Under the pieces are notes generated by a model, which worked only from the letters and a program-made list of their open reading frames with translations, ran no database searches and was not told the origin of the DNA. This document shows, piece after piece, positions 8,744 through 17,445 of a stretch of DNA of 43,661 nucleotides (positions within the stretch are counted from its first letter, which is position 1; every line of letters starts with the position of its first letter). The translations under genes were made by a program, and so were the position numbers. Source of the DNA: an uncultured Prochlorococcus sp. (lineage in GTDB: Bacteria > Cyanobacteriota > Cyanobacteriia > PCC-6307 > Cyanobiaceae); contig CACPKH010000011.1 of the NCBI GenBank assembly GCA_902634515.1, positions 1 through 43,661 of the forward strand, given 5' to 3'.

Positions 8744-9046
8744 TTAACTTCTACCAATCCAAGAAGGCGCACCTGAGAACCAATCCCCTAGGTCTTCTTG
8801 ATCAGGATTGTAAAAAGAATTAGGTTCTGTTGGATCTAAGTCTAAACCTGACAAAAGCTCATCAATAGGATCATTTGATTTTTCATTCGTCTGAACACGT
8901 CGTGCTCTTGTAAGCCAAGCATTAACTGTTTGATCTTTGTCTGCCAATTTATGAATGTAAAGCCTTTCATCAAGAGTTACAGTTTCTCCTTGAGCAACTC
9001 TTGATAAAATTTCTTTTATTCGACTTCTTGAGGAGGGAGAAAGCAT
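8744..9046 (-). CDS. Conserved-looking hypothetical protein, 100 residues
   Basis: I do not recognise a named family. The N-terminal half (residues 1-50) is helical and charged, with SRSRIKEILSRVAQGETVTL and DERLYIHKLADKDQTVNAWL, which looks like a small helical bundle or adaptor. The C-terminal half is acidic and proline/aspartate-rich (DLDPTEPNSFYNPDQEDLGD) and ends in WFSGAPSWIGRS. It has no signal peptide or membrane span, so it is presumably cytoplasmic. ATG start. The pattern (structured head, acidic tail, conserved-looking aromatic end) resembles small marine picocyanobacterial proteins, but this is an impression. Confidence 0.7.
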   Translation of the reverse strand: MLSPSSRSRIKEILSRVAQGETVTLDERLYIHKLADKDQTVNAWLTRARRVQTNEKSNDPIDELLSGLDLDPTEPNSFYNPDQEDLGDWFSGAPSWIGRS

Positions 9047-9184
9047 CTGAACATGAAACTTTTATTATTTCTAGCTACTTTTGACCTAAACATGGCCAGA
9101 ATGATATAAATTTGAAAAAGTTCTATAAGTTTTAGTGATAATTCTTGATAGAATTTCATCTAGGTACTAATTGAGTTGATAGAT

Positions 9185-9697
9185 ATGAAACATCTATTGA
9201 TGAACTTATCTGTAAATAAGATTTTAAAATTGAACGTTATCTTTTCTCTTGCATTCTCGATTTTCTTTTCTTTTACATTACCTGCTATTGCAGTAGTTGA
9301 TTATGGTAAACAGACACTGATAGGAGCCGACTTTTCTAATACTGATTTAAAAGGGGCTAATTTTTATTTAACTAATCTTCAAGATGCAAATTTATCTGGA
9401 AGTGACTTAGAGGGGGCAAGTTTTTTTGATGCAAAATTACAAGGCACTGATTTAAGCAATACAAACCTTACAAACGCCACCCTTGATTCAGCTATTTTCG
9501 ATGGAGCCAATCTTACAAATGCAAACTTAAAAGATGCATTTGCCTTTAATACTCAATTTAACAATGTTGATATTACAGGGAGTGATTTTACTAATGTATT
9601 AGTAACGGGGCAAGAGCTTGATTATTTATGCTCTATAGCAAATGGTATAAGCCCTATAAGTAACAAGAAGACAGTTGATACCCTTAATTGCAAATAG
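9185..9697 (+). CDS. Exported pentapeptide-repeat protein
   Basis: About 170 residues from the ATG at 9185; an in-frame TTG at 9176 is an alternative. A signal peptide with a long hydrophobic core ends in LPAIA, so the product should reach the periplasm or thylakoid lumen. The mature part contains runs of the A(D/N)LxX pentapeptide pattern: LIGADFSNTDLKGANFYLTN, LQDANLSGSDLEGASFFDAK and DGANLTNANLKDAFAFNT, predicted to form a right-handed quadrilateral beta-helix. The tail (LDYLCSIANGISPISNKKTV) holds two Cys, one near the last residue, which could form a disulfide. Lumenal pentapeptide proteins are common in cyanobacteria and mostly of unknown role. Confidence 0.85.
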   Translation: MKHLLMNLSVNKILKLNVIFSLAFSIFFSFTLPAIAVVDYGKQTLIGADFSNTDLKGANFYLTNLQDANLSGSDLEGASFFDAKLQGTDLSNTNLTNATLDSAIFDGANLTNANLKDAFAFNTQFNNVDITGSDFTNVLVTGQELDYLCSIANGISPISNKKTVDTLNCK

Positions 9698-9708
9698 TAT
9701 TAGAATTC

Positions 9709-10110
9709 TTATTTAGTATTAAAATATTTCTTCTTCTTTAATTGTTTAAAAGATCCAACAGGCAATCCTAACAAAGCTAAATGCTTGATGAAATCTTTAG
9801 AGTATAAATAATTTGATTCGTTGTCATTAGATTTATAACCCATCTCATTTAAAGTTAAAGTTAAAAGCTTAAACTCTCTCTCTGTCCCTTCTCTTCTTCC
9901 TATAAGCCTATATTCATAATAACTTTTTAATTCTTCGTAGTCCTTAGCTGATTTAGTAAAACCTATCTTAATTCTATTATTTGACTTGCTGCTTAAAGTG
10001 TATATATAACCTTGATTGCATCTATTTTTTTTTTGATATTTTAGCGTTTGCAGAATCTTGTTTTCCATAATTGGCTTTAGGAGTGTTTTCTCGAAAAATT
10101 TGTAATTCAT
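9709..10110 (-). CDS. Possible GIY-YIG-like (T5orf172/Mug113-type) protein
   Basis: 133 residues from the ATG at 10110; an in-frame TTG two codons upstream is also possible. The central part has GYIYTLSSKSNNRIKIGFTK, resembling the GIY and YIG strands of T5orf172/Mug113 domains, then YRLIGRREGTEREFKLLTLT with the acidic position and an aromatic/Tyr segment (NESNYLYS). I do not see a clear catalytic arginine after the second strand, so it may be degenerate or the resemblance may be fortuitous. The C-terminus is lysine-rich, consistent with nucleic-acid binding. It starts 6 bases after the stop of the upstream gene, so the two are probably translated together. Confidence 0.55.
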   Translation of the reverse strand: MNYKFFEKTLLKPIMENKILQTLKYQKKNRCNQGYIYTLSSKSNNRIKIGFTKSAKDYEELKSYYEYRLIGRREGTEREFKLLTLTLNEMGYKSNDNESNYLYSKDFIKHLALLGLPVGSFKQLKKKKYFNTK

Positions 10111-10116
10111 GGCCAA

Positions 10117-10623
10117 TTAGATATTTTTATTTAGGTATTTAGAGTCATGAGAATCCCAAGCATTATTTACTTCCGCCAAAGCAATTCTCTTCTCACATGC
10201 AACGTCATATCTTGCGACAGCTGCTGATGGAATAGAGCCTTTGCTTTTCATAGCCCTTAATCCAATCTCAAGGCATTGGAGAGCTACGCTTGAAAGATCT
10301 CTTCCTTCTGCGGCAGCCCATGCTTTCATTAAATAATTAAGACTGGAAGGTACTGAAACTTGAAGCTTGTATGAATTTGGAGTGTTTAGAGATAAATCAT
10401 CAAGGCTATTCTCTTTAGAAGTCACTTCTTCTTTGATATTTCTTCTTAGAGCTTTTAGCTTTTCGCTTAACAAGCTCTGCTCTTTTTCTGCTATCAATGC
10501 CTCGATAGCATAGATCTCATTTTCATTTTTGCGTAATAACTCAAGAGCCCATAAAGATATTTCCTCAGGCAGAGAAGTCTCTTGAAGCCATCTATCTCTT
10601 GATTCACCCCAACTTTTACTCAT
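10117..10623 (-). CDS. Putative DNA-binding protein with a ribbon-helix-helix-like segment
   Basis: 168 residues. Residues ~25-75 form a charged helical/coiled region (ELLRKNENEIYAIEALIAEK and on). Residues ~86-125 read YKLQVSVPSSLNYLMKAWAA followed by EGRDLSSVALQCLEIGLRAM: a short beta strand and two helices with the spacing of a ribbon-helix-helix (MetJ/Arc/CopG-like) domain. I do not recognise the family. The gene heads a two-gene unit with the possible GIY-YIG protein. A perfect 10-base palindrome lies ~45 bases upstream of its ATG, where an autoregulatory operator would be expected. Confidence 0.6.
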   Translation of the reverse strand: MSKSWGESRDRWLQETSLPEEISLWALELLRKNENEIYAIEALIAEKEQSLLSEKLKALRRNIKEEVTSKENSLDDLSLNTPNSYKLQVSVPSSLNYLMKAWAAAEGRDLSSVALQCLEIGLRAMKSKGSIPSAAVARYDVACEKRIALAEVNNAWDSHDSKYLNKNI

Positions 10624-10667
10624 GGCTGTAAATCAGTAACCTTATTATAGTATAGTCTGTATTAAGT

Positions 10668-10677
10668 GTCTATAGAC
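10668..10677. promoter_or_regulatory. Perfect palindrome GTCTATAGAC, candidate operator
   Basis: A 10-base perfect palindrome 45 bases upstream of the ribbon-helix-helix-like gene. It is flanked by two imperfect copies of a CTGTAT-containing element (10657-10662 and 10680-10685). Position and symmetry suit a dimeric repressor site, but no factor is known. Chance occurrence in AT-rich DNA is possible. Confidence 0.3.
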
Positions 10678-10919
10678 TCTGTATGGATTGTTCATAGATT
10701 CCAGTTTTTCTTTTTTTGGATTGGCGTTTTCCTGATGGCTTTAATGTGATGGCATGAAGTAGCTAGCAGCTGCTTGTAATCATTGGTGAGAAATTTAGGT
10801 ATTATGCTTTTAAATTATAAATTTGCTTGCATCAATAATATATTCCATTTAAGTATATTTTTAAATTAATATCAGATTTAGTTGGTTATTTAAGTGTTAT
10901 TTGTACTAAGCCTGAATAG

Positions 10920-11534
10920 TTAATAACGGGCAGGATAGTTTTGGTATGAAGGGTAATTCTTATTATTTTGTAAGTATTTTAATTTTGTGGACTCAGGGTT
11001 AATATATTCACATTTAACCACTCCTTCTGCCTGATTTAAAGCTATAATCATATTTCTCTTCTCTTCAGAATCAATAGCACTAACTTTAAATTTTAATTTG
11101 AGATTGTCTAAATCTATTGATGCAATAATATACTCATTTGAGTTGGAAGGATTTGATATTTGTATCATCAACTTGTTTCCTTCAACTCTCGTTTCAGGAC
11201 CTTTCACAGTTCTATCAAATTCTCTTAAAAAGTCTTGAATATCTTCTTTGGGAATAATTTCGCCAAATGGCACTTCTAGGTTCAAGTCGAATGGGACTAG
11301 CTTTTCTGAGAAATCATCAAAAGAATATACCTCTCCAGTTTGGCTATTGAAATGAAGATCAAAACCTATTGATTTTACAGAGCAATAAATTCTTTTGATA
11401 TTTGAACCCGCGTAGTAAGAGACATCTCCTTTAATATTTGGAGTAAAAAAAAATGTTTTCTCTTTTGGGTTCGCTTGAGCGGGTAAAAAAAATAAAATAA
11501 AGAGAATAAGCTTAAATATAGGTTTTTGATTCAT
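10920..11534 (-). CDS. Exported protein of unknown function
   Basis: 204 residues. An N-terminal signal peptide (FKLILFILFFLPAQA, residues 7-21) precedes a mature part that looks beta-rich: alternating strands such as NIKRIYCSVKSIGFDLHFN, RVEGNKLMIQISNPS and EYIIASIDLDNLKLKFKV. Two cysteines (YCSV near 50 and KCEYIN near 176) could pair. The tail is rich in Tyr, Asn and Pro. I do not recognise a family. It is transcribed leftward from next to the tRNA-Ser gene; a ~296-base gap separates it from the downstream two-gene unit, so it is probably monocistronic. ATG start. Confidence 0.7.
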   Translation of the reverse strand: MNQKPIFKLILFILFFLPAQANPKEKTFFFTPNIKGDVSYYAGSNIKRIYCSVKSIGFDLHFNSQTGEVYSFDDFSEKLVPFDLNLEVPFGEIIPKEDIQDFLREFDRTVKGPETRVEGNKLMIQISNPSNSNEYIIASIDLDNLKLKFKVSAIDSEEKRNMIIALNQAEGVVKCEYINPESTKLKYLQNNKNYPSYQNYPARY

Positions 11535-11569
11535 TGTCTTATTAATTCAACTTGATAATTTCAATTGAA

Positions 11570-11654
11570 CGGAGGGGGTGGGATTCGAACCCACGGATGC
11601 TCTCACATCGCTGGTTTTCAAGACCAGAGCCATCAACCACTCGACCACCCCTCC
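11570..11654 (-). tRNA. trnS-UGA: tRNA-Ser (anticodon UGA)
   Basis: Read on the minus strand, the acceptor stem GGAGGGG pairs with CCCCTCC at the 3' end, discriminator G. The anticodon arm CTGGT-CTTGAAA-ACCAG gives anticodon TGA, which reads UCN serine codons. A long variable arm (ATGTGAGAGCAT region) is typical of class II tRNA-Ser, and the T arm GTGGG-TTCGAAT-CCCAC is canonical. CCA is not encoded. Confidence 0.96.
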
Positions 11655-11817
11655 AGACTTTTGGCGAATATCTTCGGCCAGCTCTAGTTTAGCAATCTTT
11701 TGAGAACTAAGGTTTGAGGAAAATCATAATTACAAAAAAAAGGTTTCAGGCCATTTGTAAAACACTTAGATCAGATGATTCTGTGCCATAATCTGATCAA
11801 ATTGATCAGTAATTTTC

Positions 11818-12012
11818 ATGTCTAGTGCTAAGAGCGACCAGTCACGATTCCTTGGAGATTTGCCTATGTCGGGTCAAATATCTGAGAAAGAGAAAATTCG
11901 CTATATCTCTCACTTAATGTTTTTCATTGGATGTGCTTTGTTTTCCTTTGGAATTTGGGCGCTAACAGGTTTTACTTCTTCTTCAGGAGTATCTGGTCCT
12001 TTCCCTTTTTAA
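11818..12012 (+). CDS. Small single-span membrane protein, unknown function
   Basis: 64 residues. A polar N-terminus (1-30) leads to one transmembrane helix (HLMFFIGCALFSFGIWALTG, residues ~32-51) and a short Ser/Gly/Pro tail ending in GPFPF. It lacks the ExxNGRxAM signature of high-light-inducible proteins and matches no small photosystem subunit I know. The ATG is preceded by a TGATCA-rich stretch rather than a clear Shine-Dalgarno. It lies between the tRNA-Ser gene and a convergent small gene. The clean frame, good start and plausible membrane topology support a real gene. Confidence 0.68.
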   Translation: MSSAKSDQSRFLGDLPMSGQISEKEKIRYISHLMFFIGCALFSFGIWALTGFTSSSGVSGPFPF

Positions 12013-12054
12013 GTAACAAAGACTGGCTAGAAGTATAGAGAGCTAAAATTATAT

Positions 12055-12309
12055 TTATTTGCTACTTAGCTTGTTATCTCTATCTTGTAAAAGGGTTTCA
12101 AACCATTTTGAAGCTGTTGCTCTTGAGATAGATCTATTACGCAATAATTCTGAGATCACAGAATAGAGAGGAAACTCTTTTACTTTTGAATTGAACCAAG
12201 ATTCGAATTCCAGTATTTCCTCAGTAGTTTCACATGCCCTTAACTGATCAATAATTGCGTTATGGGTATTTCTGCTCATAACACTTAAGTTTCTTGATGA
12301 AGTGGTCAT
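12055..12309 (-). CDS. Small helical hypothetical protein
   Basis: 84 residues, no signal peptide or membrane span. The body (residues ~14-75) looks all-helical: AIIDQLRACETTEEILEFES and ELLRNRSISRATASKWFETL, the latter with the rhythm of a small helix-turn-helix-like or docking domain. An internal in-frame ATG at residue 11 (MSRNTHNAI) is a possible alternative start. It lies downstream of nrdJ with a 171-base interval in the upstream region, on the same strand, so it could be independently transcribed. I do not recognise a family. Confidence 0.65.
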   Translation of the reverse strand: MTTSSRNLSVMSRNTHNAIIDQLRACETTEEILEFESWFNSKVKEFPLYSVISELLRNRSISRATASKWFETLLQDRDNKLSSK

Positions 12310-12480
12310 TATTTGATTCTTTTTGAAACAAATTTCCTCCTTACTAACAATTAGCTCTTATTGGTGCATCTGCCAATAATTATTTTCTATTGGAAATGTA
12401 GTTTGAGAAAACATTACATATATTTTAATTAGTTTTAGGGGGTTGCTTTGTCTATGTTTTTTTGTGATCCTCAATTGCTT

Positions 12481-14931
12481 TTAACTTGGTTTTGCAAGTG
12501 GTAGTAAGCATTTATCTGAATCACAACCAGCTGGTCCAGCCTCTGTTAAATCTCCAATGTCATATCTGTTAAGTGCTTCAAAGAAGTCTGTACTTATTCT
12601 TTTTGTAAGAACCTCTGCTTGTAACTTTTGGTAAGTCTTTTCATCTATTGGTTCAAAGGGAAGTCTAGGGAATGTCGCATTAGCATCAAATCGAGCAAGT
12701 AGTGCTGCAGAAATATATCCTTGGTTGTTTTTTATGGCCTTATGAATTGCAATAGATAAAGGTTCAATTTCATTCTCGCGAAATTCAATTGTCGCAGAAG
12801 TGTTGTGTTCAGTGTAGTGAGTTTGAACTTGCATATAGAAATCGAATTGAGCTAGAGCTGAGAAATTGTTTATTTCAATTTCATCGGCTCCTGGAATATT
12901 GGCCCAGCTAACTTCAGTTGGAATTTCAACTAGCCATTCTGTGCATCTTGGATCAAATGGATCATCCAGAAGGCGACCAGTCTCATCTTTATCTGATTGA
13001 GATGGAACTATTGTGTAGCCATAATCCATGCATGCCATAGCCACTGGATCGCTTTTGCGGAAAGTAATTCTTCTAATGAACCTCTGAGCTTTTGGTGGAT
13101 GCCAACCTGGAGCAGCTCCGGTCAATAAGCTTTTAGTTCCTGCAGGTTGAACAGTAGTACATCTATTAGGCCTTCTTAAATTATGCCTATCGCAGTAATC
13201 CCAAACGGTTTCATTAACAGTTTCTTTCCAACGCTGAAGGTATTCTGCTTCTAGTTTTTTATAGTTCTTGCCTTCTTCAGAATCTGGCCTCCCTTTTTCC
13301 CACCATTTTAGCCATGGTGTTCCAAATGCATGAACGAAGAAGTCAAACAAACCAGTAAAACTAACCCCTACTATTGGATCTAATGAGCGACTTTTACGAT
13401 AACGCTCAACTTCAAAACGATGGTTAAGCAGGCATGCTACTGATAAGCCAGCAGCCTTAAAGGCATCTGTTTGTGATTTCTTGTCAGAGGGATTGATTTG
13501 ATTAAGATGAACTTCTGCAAGATTGCAGTGAAAATCTGCACCGATAATTTCTCCACAGGGGTTAAGCCCATACCTACCAAGACGATGATTTAGTTCATAT
13601 TCCTCTATAGGTCCAAATTTTGTTTGCAACCATTTTCCTGCTCCTTGCCGTCCTTGCTTACAATAGATGTCAATGAATTCTTCTTTTGATTCTTTAGTTG
13701 ACAATAGGTCTGAATTTGAACGTGCTATAGCTTCTGGCGCAAATTGTATAGCACCTTCTCCTGAGTGAAATTGCTTTGTCACTGCTTCGGTAACCACATC
13801 AAGACTAGGTTTCGAGTGATAAACACGAGTATGGTTTGCCATCCGCAGGGCATCTTTTTCAGGATCAATACACCAATTCCCTTCAGAATCTTGTTTCCAT
13901 AAATTCTCCTTTGCCCCTGCGGCTAAGGAATCATTTGATGAGAATTGACGCATTCCTGCACTTCTTCGGATATTGCCAGCAACGATAGTTACTGCTGCTT
14001 CATCTATAAGTAGACAACATTCAATAGAAGTTAGTTGGCGACCTTTGCCTTTAAATAAACCAAATACATCCCAGGAATCACGTTTGCCAACTGCTCTAGA
14101 AAGAATTTTGGTTATACGAGGATATAAGTCTTTTAATTTCACTGGATTTGCCATTCCACCAAATCCTTTTAGAGATTCGCCTGCAGGTCTAACATCTGTT
14201 AGATCAATTGATACTTGAATAGTGTTTCCCTTAAATTGTTTATCACTGCTTAGTTCTAATAGAAGTTGATAACTATCTACCCATCCTCTTCTACTGTCTC
14301 CTACTTTTATAACTACGTTATTACCTTTAATAAGAGAGGTTGTAGTTTCACTGCGTTCCTCGGCTTTAGTTATGCCTATATCTGATACTGACTTTATATT
14401 TATAGGATTTAAAATAACAGGAAGAGTTTTGATGAGATTAGGTTCAATTATTGCACCTGTTCCACAGCCCATCATTGCTAGGTCCATCATTAAGGCAAAG
14501 GCTTCCCAATCTACAAGGTTTGTTGAAGTGCAGTTGTATGAGCCAGAGAAATTCTTCTCTTTGTTTATCCATTCAGTTCCGCCAATCCAGAGCCATCTTC
14601 CAGAGGGAAGTGCTTTTTTCTCGGCTTGCATACGTGCCATTAATTCAAGCTCTTCAGGGTTAAGGTCCCCTAGCTGCTTTAAACCTTGAAGATTCCTAGA
14701 ACCGACTTCGTCCCAGCTTTCTCTACCAGAGGCGTTTTTGCGACTATAGGTTCTATAAAAGACAGGATTTGCAGCTGGAGCATTTGAAGGAAAATCTCCG
14801 TTTTGAGAATTGTCTTCTGAAGGGGAACTGTCAGTTGCAGTATTGCTGGATGTAATGGTCAAGATCTTTTGCTCAGTAAGTAAAAGCAGGCTAACGCCAC
14901 TAGTAGCGTCGGCAAGTTTTTTTAACACCAT
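12481..14931 (-). CDS. nrdJ: Adenosylcobalamin-dependent (class II) ribonucleotide reductase
   Basis: Up to 816 residues. It reduces ribonucleotides (the NrdJ monomeric type uses triphosphates) with a cobalamin-generated thiyl radical. Visible motifs are SGSYNCTSTNLVDWEAF (first redox cysteine), MMGCGTGAIIEP, AGNIRRSAGMRQFSSND, the active-site NPCGEIIGADFHCNLAEVH, PAGTKSLLTGAAPG and the C-terminal redox pair CDSDKC eight residues from the end. The first ~23 residues are not conserved-looking; a TTG at 14862 would give a protein starting at residue 24 (TITSSNTATD), closer to what I remember of marine Synechococcus homologues. It is divergent from the methyltransferase gene, so both promoters share a short interval. 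Confidence 0.95.
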   Translation of the reverse strand: MVLKKLADATSGVSLLLLTEQKILTITSSNTATDSSPSEDNSQNGDFPSNAPAANPVFYRTYSRKNASGRESWDEVGSRNLQGLKQLGDLNPEELELMARMQAEKKALPSGRWLWIGGTEWINKEKNFSGSYNCTSTNLVDWEAFALMMDLAMMGCGTGAIIEPNLIKTLPVILNPINIKSVSDIGITKAEERSETTTSLIKGNNVVIKVGDSRRGWVDSYQLLLELSSDKQFKGNTIQVSIDLTDVRPAGESLKGFGGMANPVKLKDLYPRITKILSRAVGKRDSWDVFGLFKGKGRQLTSIECCLLIDEAAVTIVAGNIRRSAGMRQFSSNDSLAAGAKENLWKQDSEGNWCIDPEKDALRMANHTRVYHSKPSLDVVTEAVTKQFHSGEGAIQFAPEAIARSNSDLLSTKESKEEFIDIYCKQGRQGAGKWLQTKFGPIEEYELNHRLGRYGLNPCGEIIGADFHCNLAEVHLNQINPSDKKSQTDAFKAAGLSVACLLNHRFEVERYRKSRSLDPIVGVSFTGLFDFFVHAFGTPWLKWWEKGRPDSEEGKNYKKLEAEYLQRWKETVNETVWDYCDRHNLRRPNRCTTVQPAGTKSLLTGAAPGWHPPKAQRFIRRITFRKSDPVAMACMDYGYTIVPSQSDKDETGRLLDDPFDPRCTEWLVEIPTEVSWANIPGADEIEINNFSALAQFDFYMQVQTHYTEHNTSATIEFRENEIEPLSIAIHKAIKNNQGYISAALLARFDANATFPRLPFEPIDEKTYQKLQAEVLTKRISTDFFEALNRYDIGDLTEAGPAGCDSDKCLLPLAKPS
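14895..14908. promoter_or_regulatory. Near-perfect palindrome CGCCACTAGTAGCG at the 5' end of nrdJ
   Basis: Fourteen bases, self-complementary except one G/T wobble pair, inside codons 8-13 of the long nrdJ form. If nrdJ really starts at 14862 this lies in its leader and could be an operator or leader hairpin. It does not match the NrdR box consensus as I know it. Confidence 0.25.
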
Positions 14932-14976
14932 TTACAGTGTATAAATGAAACTATAGATAGTTCCTGGAGTTCTTCA

Positions 14977-15672
14977 GTGAAACGTGTTACAGAACCAGAG
15001 CTGATGTGCAGCCCATTACAGGTCAATGCTTATGCAGATGCAGACTTTTCTGAAACAGATAAAGAAATTATTAGGAATTTAAATTTGTTACTTAAAGAGG
15101 CTGAAAAGAAAATTGATGAACATACATTAATAGTTGATTTAGGATGTGGCCCTGGAAATATTTCTGAAAGAATTGCCTTGCAATGGCCTTATGCTAAGAC
15201 CATTGGAATAGATGGTTCATTAGAAATGCTTGAGTTAGCAAAGAGGAGAGGAAATCAGCTTTGTGAAAATTATGGAGTGAAAAGACTTTCCTTTTTGCAT
15301 TCAGATCTTTCTGTACTCGCAGGTGAATTATTGCCTTTAGATGATTTGGCTGATGTTGTTGTAAGCAATAGTCTTTTACACCATATTCATAACCCTAAGA
15401 CTTTCTGGAATTCAATTAAAACTATTTCTGCCAAAGGGTCTTTGCAGTTCCATCGAGATTTGCGGCGACCTGGTTCTCCCGAAGAGGTATTGGCTATGCA
15501 AAAGGAATATCTTCCTAATGCACCAGAGGTTCTAAAAACTGATTATATTGCTTCTCTACATGCTGCTTTTACTGTTGAAGAGATAAGAAAACAGCTTGAG
15601 ATTGAAGGGCTAAGTCGTTTAAAAGTTTTTGAAGTAGAGGAGCGCTATCTTGATATTGTTGGAATTTTTTGA
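14977..15672 (+). CDS. Class I SAM-dependent methyltransferase
   Basis: 231 residues with a GTG start preceded by a GGAG element. The Rossmann SAM-binding motif I is TLIVDLGCGPGNISERIAL (residues ~49-67), motif II contains TIGIDGSLEMLELAKRR, and VVVSNSLLHHIHNPKTFW corresponds to motif IV and the following strand. The usual C-terminal substrate part follows and includes a FTVEEIRKQL segment. It resembles ubiE/COQ5-like small-molecule methyltransferases, but the acceptor is not readable. It is divergent from nrdJ and 37 bases upstream of prfC, so cotranscription with prfC is likely. Confidence 0.85.
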   Translation: MKRVTEPELMCSPLQVNAYADADFSETDKEIIRNLNLLLKEAEKKIDEHTLIVDLGCGPGNISERIALQWPYAKTIGIDGSLEMLELAKRRGNQLCENYGVKRLSFLHSDLSVLAGELLPLDDLADVVVSNSLLHHIHNPKTFWNSIKTISAKGSLQFHRDLRRPGSPEEVLAMQKEYLPNAPEVLKTDYIASLHAAFTVEEIRKQLEIEGLSRLKVFEVEERYLDIVGIF

Positions 15673-15709
15673 TGATTAAATCCCTGTATAGAATAATTTA
15701 ACGGTTTTG

Positions 15710-17377
15710 ATGAAAGCTATCCCTTCTAACAACAATCCTTCTAAGGCTTTGCAAGAAGAAATTTCGGAAAATGATCTTGCTGAAGCAGTTGATAGAAGAA
15801 GAAACTTTGCCATTATTTCTCACCCAGATGCTGGTAAAACTACTCTTACTGAGAAACTCCTTTTATATGGGGGTGCTATTCAGCAAGCGGGGGCAGTCAA
15901 AGCAAGAGGAGAACAAAGAAAGGTTACTTCTGATTGGATGGAACTTGAGAAGCAAAGAGGTATATCTATAACTTCTACCGTTTTACAATTTGATTATAAA
16001 AATATCACTATTAATTTATTAGACACCCCTGGCCATCAAGATTTTTCGGAAGATACCTACAGAACTCTTGCTGCTGCAGATAATGCTGTAATGCTTGAAG
16101 ATGCCGCAAAAGGTCTTGAACCTCAAACCAGAAAACTATTTGAAGTTTGCCGATTAAGGAATATTCCTATCTTTACTTTTATCAATAAGATGGATCGCCC
16201 TGGACAAGAACCTCTTTCTCTCTTGGATGAAATAGAGGCAGAATTAAATCTTGCGACATGGGCAGTTAATTGGCCAATAGGGAGTGGAGATTTATTTCGT
16301 GGTGTAATTGATCGACATGCAAAAGAGATTGTCTTGTTTACTAGAACTGAGAGAGGGAAGCAATCAATAGAAAGGAGGTTGAAACTTGGAGATCCTGAAA
16401 TTAAGGATTTAGTAGAAGAAGAGCTTTTGCAAAAAGCTTTGGAAGAGCTTGAGTTATTAGAAGAAGCTGGTTCAGAAATGGACTTGGAGTTAATTAGAGC
16501 GGGTGAATTAACACCAGTTTTTTTTGGATCAGCAATGACAAATTTTGGAGTAAAACCATTTCTGGATACTTTCTTAAAAATGGCACAAGGACCAGTGGCC
16601 CGTAATAGTAGCGATGGACCTGTTGACCCTATGAGTAAGAGTTTTAGTGGATTTGTTTTTAAGCTTCAAGCAAATATGGACCCACGCCATAGAGATCGAG
16701 TGGCTTTCGTCAGAGTTTGTAGCGGTAGGTTTCAGAAAGATATGACAGTAAGACATGCACGTACAGGAAAGAATATTCGATTATCTAGGCCTCAAAAGAT
16801 TTTTGCTCAAGATAGAGCTGTTGTTGAAGATGCTTTCCCCGGGGACGTCATTGGACTAAATAATCCTGGAATGTTTGCTATAGGAGATACTTTGTATTCA
16901 GGGCAACGAATTGAGTATGAAGGCATCCCATGTTTTAGTCCTGAGATCTTTAGTTGGCTTCGTAATCCAAACCCATCTTCATTTAAGAACTTCAGGAAAG
17001 GTGTTAATGAGCTTAGAGAAGAAGGAGCTGTGCAGGTTCTTTATGATGTTGATCAATCTAAGAGAGACCCTATCTTGGCAGCAGTTGGGCAGCTTCAATT
17101 AGATGTTGTTCAACATCGCTTGGAAAATGAATATGGTGTAGAGACGAGAATAGAACCTATGGGTTTTCAAGTCGCTAGATGGGTAACTGGAGGGTGGTCA
17201 GCTTTAGAGGATATTGGAAGAATATTTAATTGCAAGACAGTTCGTGATTCTTGGCAAAGACCTGTGTTGCTTTTTAAAAATGTTTGGAATTTAGATCAGC
17301 TCAAAGAAGAGCATCCTGAATTAGAGCTGAGTTCTGTTGCTCCTGTGGTAAGTGGAGTAGACCCAATAGCTCTTTAA
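15710..17377 (+). CDS. prfC: Peptide chain release factor 3 (RF3)
   Basis: 555 residues from the ATG at 15710; a TTG directly before it (15707) is an alternative. RF3 is a GTPase that recycles RF1/RF2 from the ribosome after termination. The G domain is complete: G1 HPDAGKTT, switch I and G2 around [11 protein letters not shown]3 [17 protein letters not shown]4 NKMD, and a G5-type GSA (near FFGSAM). Domain II and the RF3-specific C-terminal domain ([19 protein letters not shown]) follow. G3 is followed by [13 protein letters not shown], where E. coli has a VIDAAKG pattern, a mild variation. Length is slightly above the E. coli protein (529). Confidence 0.96.
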   Translation: MKAIPSNNNPSKALQEEISENDLAEAVDRRRNFAIISHPDAGKTTLTEKLLLYGGAIQQAGAVKARGEQRKVTSDWMELEKQRGISITSTVLQFDYKNITINLLDTPGHQDFSEDTYRTLAAADNAVMLEDAAKGLEPQTRKLFEVCRLRNIPIFTFINKMDRPGQEPLSLLDEIEAELNLATWAVNWPIGSGDLFRGVIDRHAKEIVLFTRTERGKQSIERRLKLGDPEIKDLVEEELLQKALEELELLEEAGSEMDLELIRAGELTPVFFGSAMTNFGVKPFLDTFLKMAQGPVARNSSDGPVDPMSKSFSGFVFKLQANMDPRHRDRVAFVRVCSGRFQKDMTVRHARTGKNIRLSRPQKIFAQDRAVVEDAFPGDVIGLNNPGMFAIGDTLYSGQRIEYEGIPCFSPEIFSWLRNPNPSSFKNFRKGVNELREEGAVQVLYDVDQSKRDPILAAVGQLQLDVVQHRLENEYGVETRIEPMGFQVARWVTGGWSALEDIGRIFNCKTVRDSWQRPVLLFKNVWNLDQLKEEHPELELSSVAPVVSGVDPIAL

Positions 17378-17445
17378 CAATTAATACCTTTAAGCTTTTT
17401 CTCTTTCGAAGATAGGCTCAGGTAAGATTTATATCATTTTAATCT

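Noticed and set aside
11818-12012. High-light-inducible (Hli) or small photosystem protein
   Set aside because: The one-span protein lacks the ExxNGRxAM motif and does not match any small photosystem subunit I know.
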